A stretch of 64,000 nt of DNA from an uncultured Clostridia bacterium (GCA_944358655.1 CALVRO010000003.1:1-64000); one strand, 5' to 3'; positions 24,101-33,300 are shown, numbered from the stretch's first letter. Made by a program: numbers and translations. Notes: generated by a model from the letters alone, not told the origin.

Positions 24101-25030
24101 TTATTCGGCGTATTGTCCGCTAATATGCGCCGCCGCGCTCTTTACCTCTTCGGCGATTGAGGCGGGGGACATCACCTTTACCGCGCCGCCGAAGGAGAGT
24201 ATTTTGTTTACGAGCCCCTCCTTGGGCAGTTTGATGGTGCATGTCAGCGCCCTGCCGCGCGGCTCTATCGAATCGACGCCCAGCCACTCCTCGGCGTCGG
24301 CCAGCGCCGTGCGCGCTATCTCCAGCGTCACCTCGGTCATCTCCTCGTCCGAATAGGAGAAGTTCAGCGGTATGTCGGCCTTGGATATGTTCTTTCTCTC
24401 AAAGTGCTCGCCCGTGAACATCAGCCGCTTGATGCGCCCTATCTTAAAGGTGCGGAAGGACTGCTTGGTGTGGCAGAAGGCGTAAACGTACCACACGTTG
24501 CGCTTGAGTATCAGCACATAGGGGTCGATTATCCTCCGCGAGTGCTCGCCCTCGCGCGAGATATAGTCTATGTCCAGACAGGCCCCGTCGTCCACCGCCC
24601 TCTCGCACGAGCGCAGTTTGGCGGTAAAGGCGCCCATGTCGCCCCACGCCCCGCCGTCTATTATTATGTTTCCGCACACCGAAAGTTCGCGCCTGTCGCT
24701 CTTCTGCCTGCTCTCAAGCTTGCTCAGCGCCGTAACGGCGGCGGGGTCGCCCGCCTGATCGGCCCACGCCTGCAGCGCGTTGCGCGCGGCGGCGTACTCC
24801 TCGCGCGTAAGGTATCCCGCGGGCAGGCTGTATGTGTCCGAAAGCATTATGCCCCCGTATCTGCCCCGCTTTACCTCCAGCGGTATGCCGGCTATAGTAA
24901 GATCCTCTATGTAGCGGTAGATGGTGCGCTCCGAAAGGTCGTACCTCTCGGCCAGCTCGGCGGCCGTCACGCGCTTGCGCGAGAGCAGCAGCGCCAAAAT
25001 TTTCATAAGAGTCTGGTATTTCACGGGCAT
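24101..25030 (-). CDS. HTH-WYL family transcriptional regulator
   Basis: An N-terminal winged helix-turn-helix (residues 5-60, LMKILALLLSRKRVTAAELAERYDLSERTIYRYIEDL) precedes a WYL ligand-sensing domain (about 135-215, with RNVWYVYAFC) and a WCX-type C-terminal part. Members of this YafY-like group often control adjacent genes. The gene is divergent from the small ORF at 25257 and upstream of the ABC importer. An operator-like dyad overlaps its own promoter, so autoregulation is plausible. Confidence 0.88.
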   Translation of the reverse strand: MPVKYQTLMKILALLLSRKRVTAAELAERYDLSERTIYRYIEDLTIAGIPLEVKRGRYGGIMLSDTYSLPAGYLTREEYAAARNALQAWADQAGDPAAVTALSKLESRQKSDRRELSVCGNIIIDGGAWGDMGAFTAKLRSCERAVDDGACLDIDYISREGEHSRRIIDPYVLILKRNVWYVYAFCHTKQSFRTFKIGRIKRLMFTGEHFERKNISKADIPLNFSYSDEEMTEVTLEIARTALADAEEWLGVDSIEPRGRALTCTIKLPKEGLVNKILSFGGAVKVMSPASIAEEVKSAAAHISGQYAE

Positions 25031-25160
25031 GTCCTCCGTATAATATATCGAAGCCGGGCCTCTAAGGGGCGTCTCTCCGCCCCTCGGGCGCGCCTGAAAA
25101 GGCGCGTTTTGCCGTCTGTCAATATATTTTTATAAAATTTTTTTAAAAATATTTGAAAAT

Positions 25161-25189
25161 ATTTTATCATACCTGACTTTTTATGTCAA
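25161..25189 (-). promoter_or_regulatory. Promoter of the WYL regulator with overlapping dyad
   Basis: On the minus strand TTGACA (complement of 25184-25189) and TAAAAT (complement of 25161-25166) are 17 bases apart. The -35 box is half of an inverted repeat, TGAC-N7-GTCA (25174-25188), a likely binding site for the regulator itself. Confidence 0.55.
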
Positions 25190-25256
25190 GTATTATGATT
25201 ATAATATATATCGTAAACAGGTTGCGGCCGCCGTGGCCGCGGGAGGACTACGAAAT

Positions 25257-25496
25257 ATGAGTAAATTATATCGTGCATACATATCCGCGCAGAAGGCGCG
25301 CATACGCGCGGGGAGGGAGGACGAGATGGAGCTCATCTGCTCCGACGGCACAATACGCCCGTTGTCGGGCTGCATTACGCCGCTGCGCGACTCCGCCGAC
25401 ATTCTCGATGAGATAGACGGCCTTTGCGGGCTCAACATGCGCGAGCGCACGGCCGCCGCCTTTGCCGCCCGCCGCTTGGAGGGCGCGGCTGCCTGA
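25257..25496 (+). CDS. Hypothetical 79-residue protein
   Basis: ATG 25257 follows a good ribosome site (GGGAGGA). The protein starts MSKLYRAYISAQKARIRAG and is charged, soluble and without a recognisable motif. Base use resembles neighbouring genes. It sits alone between the divergent WYL gene and the convergent ABC operon, so it may be a target of that regulator. I do not recognise a family. Confidence 0.55.
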   Translation: MSKLYRAYISAQKARIRAGREDEMELICSDGTIRPLSGCITPLRDSADILDEIDGLCGLNMRERTAAAFAARRLEGAAA

Positions 25497-25502
25497 GCGC
25501 GG

Positions 25503-25568
25503 AAAAAAATTGCGGGCGGGGATACTCCCCGCCCGCCCGCCGCGCGGGCGCAGAGGCGCCCGCGCGGC
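25503..25568 (-). terminator. Terminator of the ABC importer operon
   Basis: Reading on the minus strand, two stems occur: a 13-base-pair stem (25539-25551 with 25556-25568) and a 10-base-pair stem GCGGGCGGGG/CCCCGCCCGC (25512-25536). The second is followed by AATTTTTTT. Confidence 0.8.
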
Positions 25569-25570
25569 CT

Positions 25571-26371
25571 TCACTTTACAAGCAGCCTTTCGGCCAGCGC
25601 CACAAGGGCGTACATTGCCCCCGCAAGGGCGCACAGTATCATCGTGGCCGTCATCACGAGGTCGAGCCTGAACACCTGCCCGCCGTAGACTATCAGGTAG
25701 CCGAGCCCCGCGCGCGACACAATGTATTCGCCCATCACCGAGCCTATCCACGCCAGCCCGACGGCCACCTTCAGGGTGTTCATCAGCTGGGGGAGGGAGG
25801 CGGGTATCACAAGCTTTGTCAGCGTCTGCCGCTTGTTGGCGCCCAGCGCCCTCATCAGCGTCAGCATGGTCGCGTCCACCTGCAAAAAGCCGGTCAGCGT
25901 GTTCATTATGCACACTATCAGGGCAATTATCACCGTCATGAATATTATGGCCGTGTAGCCCGTGCCCATCCAGATTATTATCAGCGGCCCCAGGGCAATT
26001 TTGGGCAGGGCGTTGAGCACAACTATATACGGCTCGAAAATCTTCCTCGCGCCCTCGCTCATCCACAGCGCCACGGCCACGGCGTAGCCGACTATGACGG
26101 CGGCGGCAAAGCCCGTCACCGTCTCCATCAGCGTTACGCCTATGTGGTAGAACAGGTTGCCCGTGGCGTACAGCTCGCCCAGCGTGGCTATGACGCGCGA
26201 GGGGGAGGAGGTGACAAAGGGGTCTATCACCTCCAGCCGCGCAAACAGCTCCCACAGCCCTATCAGGGCGGCAAGCAGTCCCGCGCGGGCCGTCCATACA
26301 AGTATTTTTTTGCGCTTTACGCCCTTTAAATAGCGCATATGTTCGGGCGAATAGGTTTTTGCGTTTTTCAT
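25571..26371 (-). CDS. ABC importer permease (SsuC/TauC-like)
   Basis: The 266-residue membrane protein has six helices and the permease EAA-type loop (LMRALGANKRQTLTKLVIPASLPQLMNTLKVAVGLAW). It belongs to the nitrate/sulfonate/taurine/thiamine-precursor permease group. It is the third gene of a substrate-binding protein, ATPase, permease operon. The substrate cannot be told from sequence. The gene starts 42 bases after the ATPase stop. Confidence 0.88.
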   Translation of the reverse strand: MKNAKTYSPEHMRYLKGVKRKKILVWTARAGLLAALIGLWELFARLEVIDPFVTSSPSRVIATLGELYATGNLFYHIGVTLMETVTGFAAAVIVGYAVAVALWMSEGARKIFEPYIVVLNALPKIALGPLIIIWMGTGYTAIIFMTVIIALIVCIMNTLTGFLQVDATMLTLMRALGANKRQTLTKLVIPASLPQLMNTLKVAVGLAWIGSVMGEYIVSRAGLGYLIVYGGQVFRLDLVMTATMILCALAGAMYALVALAERLLVK

Positions 26372-26413
26372 AAGTCACTTTCCGGCCGAGGCAAAATGTC
26401 CCTCGGCCCCCTT

Positions 26414-27139
26414 TTATAGTCCGAGCTCGGCGCGCAGTTTTTCAAACAGCGGCGCAAACGAAGGCGAGCTCCGCCGCGATTTGGGCGTGCCGTCGCCGAA
26501 GTCTACGTCGTGCTCGGCCACCACCCGCGCGGGCCGCGCCGAAAGCACGGCCACCTTGTCGGAGAGCGCTATGGCCTCGGATATGTCGTGCGTCACGAGC
26601 AGCGCCGTCTTTTTTTCGCTCTTTATTATGCTCTGCACGTCGTCGCACACCTCCAGCCTCGTCTGATAGTCGAGCGCCGAAAAGGGCTCGTCGAGCAGCA
26701 GCAGTTCGGCGCCCGCGGCCAGCGTGCGTATGAGCGCCACGCGCTGCCTCATCCCGCCCGAAAGTTCGGCGGGCTTCTTTTTCAAAAAGTCCTTCAGTCC
26801 GTACTTTTCGGCGAGGGCCAGCGCCCTCGCTTTGGCATCGGGCCCCGCGCCGCCGTTTATCTCCAGCGGCAGGCAGATGTTGCCCTCCACCGTCCTCCAC
26901 GGAAAGAGCGCGTCGCGCTGCAGCATGTAGCCGCAGCGTGCGTCCGTCCGCTCTATCCTGCCGCCCGTGGGCGCAATGAGCCCCGCCGCAAGCGAGAGTA
27001 TGGTGGTCTTTCCGCACCCCGAAGGGCCTATCACGGAAAGGAATTGCCCCCGTACTATGCTTAAATCAAGCCCCTTTATGGCCGTCGTCTCGCCCGAGAG
27101 CGTGTGGTAGGTGTAGTCCACCGAGCAAAATTTTATCAT
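26414..27139 (-). CDS. ABC importer ATP-binding protein (SsuB-like)
   Basis: The 241-residue ATPase carries Walker A GPSGCGKTT (about 38-46), signature LSGGMRQRVALIR (about 124-136), and Walker B LLLLDEPFSALD followed by the H-loop LLVTHD. Its start overlaps the stop of the binding-protein gene by 4 bases (ATGA). It energises import through the permease at 25571. Confidence 0.92.
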   Translation of the reverse strand: MIKFCSVDYTYHTLSGETTAIKGLDLSIVRGQFLSVIGPSGCGKTTILSLAAGLIAPTGGRIERTDARCGYMLQRDALFPWRTVEGNICLPLEINGGAGPDAKARALALAEKYGLKDFLKKKPAELSGGMRQRVALIRTLAAGAELLLLDEPFSALDYQTRLEVCDDVQSIIKSEKKTALLVTHDISEAIALSDKVAVLSARPARVVAEHDVDFGDGTPKSRRSSPSFAPLFEKLRAELGL

Positions 27140-28143
27140 GCCTTTGCGTACACCTGTTCGTAGACGGCGTGGGCCGTCTCGGTCAGCACAAGGTCGTCGA
27201 AGTCCACCCGCCTTTCAAGCTCGCCCGCGCTCTCTATGATGTCCTGCAGACGGGTGAAGGCGCTCTCCTTCATGGCCATGTCGTCCACCCACGCGTCTAT
27301 CGACTTGTAGCTGTCAAGCGATATCTCCAGCGATTTTACGGTAGTGCCGTCGAAGTATGGCGCCAGCTTTTGGGCGACGACGGAGGAGGGGGTCTCGTTG
27401 ACGTACTTTATCGCCCTCGTCACCGCGCGCAGAAAGCCCTCTATGCGGCCGGGGTCGGCCTCTATATAGCTGCGTTTGGCCATAAAACAGGTGTAGGGCA
27501 CCTCGCCCGACTGCTGCCCGACGGAGGCTACGATATATCCCTTGCCCTCGGCCTCGTATTGGCTGGCGGCGGGCTCGAACATGGTGCAGTAGTCTGCCAC
27601 GCCTCCCTCAAAGGCGGCCGTCATCATGTTGAAGGCCACGTCGTAGTTGAGTTCGGCCTCCACGCCCTTCTCCTTGAGGGCGTATTCAAAGGTCATGGCG
27701 GGCACGCCGCCCTTGCGGCCGGCGAGTATCTCCTTGCCCTCGAGGTCGGCCCATTCAAAGTCGGGTTGGCTCTCCCTGCCCACCAGAAAGCTGCCGTCGC
27801 GCTTGGTCAGCTGGCCGAACACCATGGGGAGGTCGTTGGAGTCGCCTATGGCCACATATATGGCCGCCTCGGGGCCGCAGAAGCCTATGTCCGCCCCGCC
27901 CGACAGCACGGCCGCCATGGTTGCGTCGGCGCCGCCGCCGTTGGTCAGCTCTATTTTAATGCCCTCCTCCTCGAAGTACCCCAGCCCGTCGGCGAGGTAC
28001 AGCGGTGCGTAGAACACCGAGTGCGTCACTTCGTTAACGCGTATTACGCCGTCGTCGTCCGTCGCGCACGCCGCAAGCGAGAGGGGCGCGGCCGCGGCCA
28101 GCGCCGCGGCCGCGCAGATACAGATAAGTTTTTTCTTCAACAC
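27136..28143 (-). CDS. ABC importer substrate-binding lipoprotein (NMT1/SsuA-like)
   Basis: A signal peptide with lipobox (SLAACA, Cys about 26) is followed by a periplasmic-binding-protein fold of the NMT1/THI5-like type: FYAPLYLADGLGYFEEEGI, then GGADIGFCGPEAAI and GRKGGVPAMTFEYAL. It has 335 residues. It starts at GTG 28143 behind AAGGAG. Candidate ligands in this family are sulfonates, nitrate, pyrimidine thiamine precursors or riboflavin; none is favoured by the neighbours. Confidence 0.88.
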   Translation of the reverse strand: MLKKKLICICAAAALAAAAPLSLAACATDDDGVIRVNEVTHSVFYAPLYLADGLGYFEEEGIKIELTNGGGADATMAAVLSGGADIGFCGPEAAIYVAIGDSNDLPMVFGQLTKRDGSFLVGRESQPDFEWADLEGKEILAGRKGGVPAMTFEYALKEKGVEAELNYDVAFNMMTAAFEGGVADYCTMFEPAASQYEAEGKGYIVASVGQQSGEVPYTCFMAKRSYIEADPGRIEGFLRAVTRAIKYVNETPSSVVAQKLAPYFDGTTVKSLEISLDSYKSIDAWVDDMAMKESAFTRLQDIIESAGELERRVDFDDLVLTETAHAVYEQVYAKA

Positions 28144-28210
28144 ATTTCTCCTTTTAGTAGTGGCGTTGGAAAAATTTTTGATATTACATATTATGTCGGC
28201 GCCTCAACGT

Positions 28211-28240
28211 TTGACAATCCGCGCCCCGATATTTTATAAT
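28211..28240 (+). promoter_or_regulatory. valS promoter
   Basis: TTGACA (28211-28216) and TATAAT (28235-28240) are separated by 18 bases, 74 bases before the valS start. No T-box motif is present in the short leader. Confidence 0.7.
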
Positions 28241-28314
28241 ATCTCTGTATCACGTTGACGGGCGGAAGGGGAGAGCGCCTCCCCGCCGCGCCGCTTTTTA
28301 GAAGAGGAATTTAC

Positions 28315-30933
28315 ATGGAAAAGATCTACGATCCGCACGACTTCGAGGATAGACTGTATAAGGATTGGGAAGAGCACGGCTACTTCAGGGCCGAGCGCGA
28401 CGACAGCAAAGTGCCCTTCACCATAATGATGCCGCCTCCCAACATCACAGGGCAGCTGCACATGGGCCACGCGCTCGACAACACCCTGCAGGACGCCATC
28501 ACGCGCTTCAAGCGCATGCAGGGCTACTGCGCGCTGTGGCTGCCCGGCACCGACCACGCCTCCATAGCCACCGAGGTAAAAATTGTCGAGGAGATGGCCA
28601 AGGAGGGCATCAAAAAGAGCGATATCACCCGCGAACAGTTCCTCGAGCGCGCATGGGCGTGGAAGGAAAAATACGGCGGCAGGATAGTTGAGCAGCTCAA
28701 AAAGATGGGCTCCTCGTGCGACTGGTCGCGCCTGTCCTTCACCATGGACGAAAAGTGCTCCAAGGCGGTCAGGGAGGTGTTCGTCAACCTCTATAACAAG
28801 GGCCTCATCTACCGCGGCTCGCGCATAATCAACTGGTGCCCCCACTGCAAAACGGCGCTCTCCGACGCCGAAGTCGAGTACGCCGAGGAAAATTCCTTCT
28901 TCTGGCACCTCAAATATCCCGTAGAGGGGAGCGACGAGTATGTCGTCGTCGCCACCACCCGCCCCGAGACCATGTTCGGCGACACGGCCGTGGCCGTCAA
29001 CCCCGCCGACAAGCGCTACAAGCATCTCATAGGCAAAAACGTCGTCCTGCCCATAGTCAATAAGCCCATCCCCGTCGTGGGGGACGAGCACGCCGACATG
29101 GAGTTCGGCACGGGCTGCGTAAAGATAACTCCCGCGCACGACCCCAACGACTTCGAAGTCGGCCTCCGCCACGGCCTGCCCGTCGTCCGCGTCATGAACG
29201 ACGACGGCACCATGAACGAGAATGCGGGCAAGTACTGCGGCATGGACAGGTACGAGTGCAGAAAGGCGCTCGAAGCCGACCTCGAGGCGCAGGGATACCT
29301 TTTAAAGAAGGAGCCCCACGCCCACAACGTAGGCCATTGCTACAGGTGCCGCTCCACCGTAGAGCCCATAGTTTCCAAGCAGTGGTTCGTAAAGATGGAG
29401 CCCCTCGCCCGCCCCGCCATCAACGCCGTAACGTATAAAAAGACTACGTTCATACCCGAAAGGTTTGCAAAGATATACTTCAACTGGATGGAGAACGTAA
29501 AGGATTGGTGCATCTCCCGCCAGCTGTGGTGGGGCCACCGCATACCCGTGTGGTACTGCCCCGACTGCGGAAGGGAGATATGCGCCAAGGAGGATCCTGC
29601 AGAGTGCCCTCACTGCGGCTGCAAAAATCTCAAGCAGGACGAGGACGTGCTCGACACATGGTTCTCCTCGGCGCTGTGGCCCTTCTCCACGCTGGGCTAC
29701 CCCGACGACACGCCCGACCTCGACTACTTCTACCCCACCGACCTGCTCGTCACGGGGTACGACATAATCTTCTTCTGGGTCGCCAGAATGATATTCTCGG
29801 GGCTCGAGCACATGCGCAAGGTGCCCTTCCGCTATGTGCTCATCCACGGCATAGTGCGCGACGACAAGGGCAGAAAGATGTCCAAGTCTTTGGGCAACGG
29901 CGTCGACCCCCTGCAGGTCATTCAAAAGTACGGCGCCGACAGCCTGCGCTTCTCCCTCCTTCAGGGCGTGGCCCCCGGCAACGACATGCGCTACTCCGAC
30001 GCCAAGGTGGAAGCCTGCCGCAACTTCATGAATAAGATATGGAACGCGGGCAGATATATCGTTATGAACTGCGAGGGCGGCACCATTAAGCCCCTCGCCG
30101 AAGTCAGGCTGACGCATGCCGACAAGTGGATAATCTCCAAGCTCAACGCCGTCGTGCGCGACGTCACCCTCGCCCTCAACAAGTTCGAGCTGGGCGTCGC
30201 CTGCCAGATACTTTACGACTTCATGTGGTCGGACTTCTGCGACTGGTATATCGAGCTCACCAAGCCCGCGCTGTGGTCGGACGACGACGAAAGAAAGGAC
30301 AACGCCGTGTCCGTGCTGCACTATGTGCTGACCACGGCCCTAAAGCTCCTGCATCCCTTCGTGCCCTTCATCACCGACGAGATCTACCGCAATCTCCCCC
30401 AAAACGAGGGCTCGATAATGACGCAGGAATTCCCCCGCTACAACTCCAAGCTGACCTACAAAAAGGAATCGGCTGCCTTCGAGGGCGTCATGGACATAAT
30501 CAAGTCGGTGCGCTCCATAAAGACCGAAGTGGGCTGCGCCCCCTCCAAAAAGGTGACGCTGTATATCCTCGCCGAAAACAGGCGCATGATCTCGGCCAAC
30601 GCCGACAATATCTTAAAGCTCGCCGGCGCCGCCGAAATAAAGTTTGTGTCCTCGCAGGAGGAGGCGGGCGAAAAGCCCGTCACCAAGGTGCTGCCCGCCT
30701 GCACGCTGTTCATCCCCATGGGCGAGCTCGTCGACCTCGAAAAGGAGAGGGAGAGGCTTGGAAGAGAGCTCGACCGCGTCACCGAGGAGATACGCCGCGC
30801 CGACGGCAAGCTCAACAATCAGGGCTTTGTCGCCAAGGCGCCCAAAAAGCTCGTCGACGACGAGCGCGAAAAGCTCAACAGATTCCGCGTCCTGCGCGAA
30901 AAGATAGTTGAACAATTAAAGGCCCTCGACTGA
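28315..30933 (+). CDS. valS: Valyl-tRNA synthetase
   Basis: Class Ia synthetase charging tRNA-Val. The HIGH-type motif is in PPPNITGQLHMGHA (about 38-51), with the editing domain after it (about 195-330). A zinc-type CPDCGREIC...CPHCGC pair is at about 418-440, and KMSKSLGN is at about 521-528. The C-terminal coiled coil (LEKERERLGRELDRV) completes the 872 residues. ATG 28315 follows GAAGAGGAA. A weak GC hairpin (30941-30955) with TTTT follows the stop. Confidence 0.97.
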   Translation: MEKIYDPHDFEDRLYKDWEEHGYFRAERDDSKVPFTIMMPPPNITGQLHMGHALDNTLQDAITRFKRMQGYCALWLPGTDHASIATEVKIVEEMAKEGIKKSDITREQFLERAWAWKEKYGGRIVEQLKKMGSSCDWSRLSFTMDEKCSKAVREVFVNLYNKGLIYRGSRIINWCPHCKTALSDAEVEYAEENSFFWHLKYPVEGSDEYVVVATTRPETMFGDTAVAVNPADKRYKHLIGKNVVLPIVNKPIPVVGDEHADMEFGTGCVKITPAHDPNDFEVGLRHGLPVVRVMNDDGTMNENAGKYCGMDRYECRKALEADLEAQGYLLKKEPHAHNVGHCYRCRSTVEPIVSKQWFVKMEPLARPAINAVTYKKTTFIPERFAKIYFNWMENVKDWCISRQLWWGHRIPVWYCPDCGREICAKEDPAECPHCGCKNLKQDEDVLDTWFSSALWPFSTLGYPDDTPDLDYFYPTDLLVTGYDIIFFWVARMIFSGLEHMRKVPFRYVLIHGIVRDDKGRKMSKSLGNGVDPLQVIQKYGADSLRFSLLQGVAPGNDMRYSDAKVEACRNFMNKIWNAGRYIVMNCEGGTIKPLAEVRLTHADKWIISKLNAVVRDVTLALNKFELGVACQILYDFMWSDFCDWYIELTKPALWSDDDERKDNAVSVLHYVLTTALKLLHPFVPFITDEIYRNLPQNEGSIMTQEFPRYNSKLTYKKESAAFEGVMDIIKSVRSIKTEVGCAPSKKVTLYILAENRRMISANADNILKLAGAAEIKFVSSQEEAGEKPVTKVLPACTLFIPMGELVDLEKERERLGRELDRVTEEIRRADGKLNNQGFVAKAPKKLVDDEREKLNRFRVLREKIVEQLKALD

Positions 30934-30993
30934 TTTTCGGCCCGCGCGCCGCGGGGCGTTTTCGTCCCTGCACGGGCAAAGGAGGCATAGTAT

Positions 30994-32316
30994 ATGGCAA
31001 GCAAGCGCTCCGCACGCAAGGCGGCAAGCTTTGTAAAGCGTCACCCCAAAATAGTTGCGGCGATAGTGATAATTCTGGTGCTGCTCGTTGCGGCGGCGGC
31101 AATTTTCTACTTTCTCCGCCCCGACCTCTTCAACAGAGCCGTGGACAGGCTGAGGCAGGAATACCTCGAGTACACTCAGCTCTTCTACAAGGACACCGAC
31201 AAGGACGACCCCGAGGGCACCAACGGCGCCCCCGTCGCCGATATCGACCCCGGCAAATTCGAGGAAATCGCCGGCTCGCAGTTCTCCATACACTTTTTGG
31301 AGCTCGGCAACGAGTACACGGGCGACTGCACTCTCATCGACTGCGGCGACACCGAAGTGCTCATCGACGCCGGTTCGCGCAAGTCGTCGGCCACCACGAT
31401 AAATTCGTACATAGAGCAGTACTGCGAGGACGGAAAGATAGAATACGTCATTGCCACCCACGCCCATCAGGATCACATAGCGGGCTTTGTGGGCAATTCC
31501 TCGGGCGGCAGCCGCACGGGCGTTTTATACAACTTCGAAGTGGGCACCATCATCCAGTTCTCCCGCCACAACACCAATTCGCAGATATACAAGGACTATG
31601 TCGCGGCCACCGAGTACTGCGAGGAAGAGTACGGCACGGCCGTCTACAACGCCGACGACTGCTGGTACGGCCGCGGCGGCGCGTCCCGCTCTATCTCCCT
31701 CAACGCCGAGGGCACTCTCACCTTGAATATACTCTATAACTATTTCTACGAGCACGACACCTCCGACGAGAACGACTACTCCGTCTGCACCCTCTTGAGC
31801 TACGAGCCCGAGGGGGGAGAGGCGAGCCACTATCTCTTCACGGGCGACCTCGAAGGCGACGGCGAGGAGCACCTCGTCGAGGACAACGACCTCCCCCAAG
31901 TAGTGCTCTTCAAGGGCGGACACCACGGCAGCAAGACGTCGTCCACCGACAAACTCCTCGATATCATAAAGCCTCAATACGTTGCCGTATGCTGTTGCTC
32001 GGGCTCCACCGAGTACACCGACAACAACGACAACACCTTCCCCACTCAGGCCTTTATCGACAGGGTCTCCAAGCACACCGACGCCGTCTACTGCACCTCG
32101 CTCGCAGTCGACGACGACAAGGGCTTCGCCTCCATGAACGGCGACATCGTCTTTTACTTTGTGCCCGCTTCGGCCGAAGAGGAGGGCGGTTTGAAGCTCT
32201 GGTGCTCAAACAACACCTTAAAGCTGAAGGACACCGACTGGTTCAAGTCGCACCGCACCTGCGAGCGGTGGGGGTGGTCTGCCGAGGACAGGGCGGCCTT
32301 CATCCCTTCGGCGTAG
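30994..32316 (+). CDS. Membrane-anchored MBL-fold (ComEC-like) hydrolase
   Basis: One N-terminal membrane helix (20-41) is followed by a metallo-beta-lactamase fold: SIHFLELGNEYTGDCTLIDCGDTEVLIDAG, the metal site ATHAHQDH (H156, H158, D160, H161), LFTGDLE and KGGHHGSKTS. This resembles the extracellular ComEC hydrolase domain and related stand-alone exported proteins, possible nucleases or phosphodiesterases. No ComEC channel domain is present. The last 60 residues are unassigned. It is transcribed after valS with a GGAGG site at 30980. Confidence 0.82.
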   Translation: MASKRSARKAASFVKRHPKIVAAIVIILVLLVAAAAIFYFLRPDLFNRAVDRLRQEYLEYTQLFYKDTDKDDPEGTNGAPVADIDPGKFEEIAGSQFSIHFLELGNEYTGDCTLIDCGDTEVLIDAGSRKSSATTINSYIEQYCEDGKIEYVIATHAHQDHIAGFVGNSSGGSRTGVLYNFEVGTIIQFSRHNTNSQIYKDYVAATEYCEEEYGTAVYNADDCWYGRGGASRSISLNAEGTLTLNILYNYFYEHDTSDENDYSVCTLLSYEPEGGEASHYLFTGDLEGDGEEHLVEDNDLPQVVLFKGGHHGSKTSSTDKLLDIIKPQYVAVCCCSGSTEYTDNNDNTFPTQAFIDRVSKHTDAVYCTSLAVDDDKGFASMNGDIVFYFVPASAEEEGGLKLWCSNNTLKLKDTDWFKSHRTCERWGWSAEDRAAFIPSA

Positions 32317-32336
32317 CCGTATTTTGCAATATGTTT

Positions 32337-32372
32337 ATGCCCGCCGCGTGGAGCACTCCGCGCGGCGGGCAT
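32337..32372 (+). terminator. Hairpin after the MBL-fold gene
   Basis: ATGCCCGCCGCG (32337-32348) pairs with CGCGGCGGGCAT (32361-32372), followed by ATTTTG. The weak T-run makes it a probable, not certain, terminator. Confidence 0.6.
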
Positions 32373-32436
32373 ATTTTGCGCCCCGCCGTCATATCTATAT
32401 ACACAATACACACACTCGGCTACAGGGGAGGCGGCA

Positions 32437-32688
32437 ATGGAAAACAAAACTCACACTCTCACTCTCGAGGACACCAAGCGCATATCGGCTACGGGCATCG
32501 AGGGCGTGCGCGACTTCTCGCCCACGCAGTTCACCCTCGTATATGCCGGCGGCAAAATAGTGGTGGGAGGGGCCGACATGAAGATGGTCGGCTTCTCCAA
32601 ACAGACGGGCGCCTTTTCGGCCTCGGGCAGCATAACTTCCATAAAGTACGGCGCGGGCGGCGGGCTCAAGACCAAGCTTTTAAAATGA
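32437..32688 (+). CDS. yabP: Sporulation protein YabP
   Basis: This 83-residue YabP/YqfC-family protein is paired with yabQ (ATGA overlap) and followed by divIC, the order seen around yabP-yabQ-divIC in Bacillus. YabP is made in the mother cell and needed for spore coat or cortex assembly, with unknown mechanism. The family pattern RISATGIEGVRDFSPTQF...GGKIVVGGADMKM is visible. GGGGAGG precedes ATG 32437. GTCATATC near 32388 could be a SigmaE -35 element. Confidence 0.85.
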   Translation: MENKTHTLTLEDTKRISATGIEGVRDFSPTQFTLVYAGGKIVVGGADMKMVGFSKQTGAFSASGSITSIKYGAGGGLKTKLLK

Positions 32689-33176
32689 GTCTGCCCTCCT
32701 CGCTGATAGTCTGCGCGGCGTGCGGCATAGCGTGCGGAGCAATATACGACGCGCTCTCCCTCGTCCGTGCGCTGATAAGCGCGCCTCTGTCCGTCCGCCC
32801 GTCCATTGCCTCGGTCATAAGGTCGGTTTTCGACCTCGCCTTCTGGGCAGTCTGCGCCGTTTTGTTTATTTTCACTTCGGCAAAATTATCTTTTCCCGCC
32901 CTCAGGGTACTGATGTTAGTTTTATTTGGCGCGGGATTTGCCCTTTATCTTAAAAGTTTGCACATAATTGTTGCTTTTTTCGAAAAAAGAGTGTATAATA
33001 CAATAAACAAATGGTCGTCTGAAAGGAGGAAAAGGCGTGCAAAACGAAGAAAAGCGCAAAAGGATAATCGCCTCGGTCACGGTTGCCGGCGTCATTCTCA
33101 TAGTCGTTCTCTTCGTGGTGGTCATCTGTCAGATAGTCGACATCTGCGTGCTCAAGGCCCGCAGGGACAGGCTTAA
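32685..33176 (+). CDS. yabQ: Sporulation protein YabQ
   Basis: Membrane protein needed for spore cortex formation in Bacillus. It has three to four helices (residues 4-24, 45-66, 70-90) and a strongly basic region after them (KWSSERRKRRAKRRKAQK, about 108-125). ATG 32685 overlaps the yabP stop. The frame runs 140 bases into divIC, and its last 35 residues look unnatural, so the native protein may end earlier or a frameshift may be present near the A/T runs at 32973-32990. Confidence 0.75.
   Translation: MSLPSSLIVCAACGIACGAIYDALSLVRALISAPLSVRPSIASVIRSVFDLAFWAVCAVLFIFTSAKLSFPALRVLMLVLFGAGFALYLKSLHIIVAFFEKRVYNTINKWSSERRKRRAKRRKAQKDNRLGHGCRRHSHSRSLRGGHLSDSRHLRAQGPQGQA
32971..32999 (+). promoter_or_regulatory. 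Promoter inside yabQ for divIC
   Basis: TTGCTT (32971-32976), 17 bases, TATAAT (32994-32999). Sited 38 bases before the divIC start, it could let the cell-division gene be expressed without the sporulation genes in front. Confidence 0.5.
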
Positions 33177-33300
33177 ATATGAATACGAGTACACCATGTC
33201 CCAAATAGAGGAGGGCAACGACTGGCTGGAGAATTTTGAACTCAACGAGGACAAGATAATGTATCAGCTGGCCATACAGAACGGCTACCGCCCCCGCTGA
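33037..33300 (+). CDS. divIC: Septum formation initiator DivIC/FtsB family
   Basis: The 87-residue bitopic protein has a short basic cytosolic end, one membrane helix (residues 10-32) and an extracytoplasmic heptad region (LKARRDRLKYEYEYTMSQIEE). These features and the location after yabP-yabQ match DivIC, part of the divisome with FtsL and DivIB. GTG 33037 follows a strong AAAGGAGG site. It overlaps the yabQ reading frame. Confidence 0.85.
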   Translation: MQNEEKRKRIIASVTVAGVILIVVLFVVVICQIVDICVLKARRDRLKYEYEYTMSQIEEGNDWLENFELNEDKIMYQLAIQNGYRPR

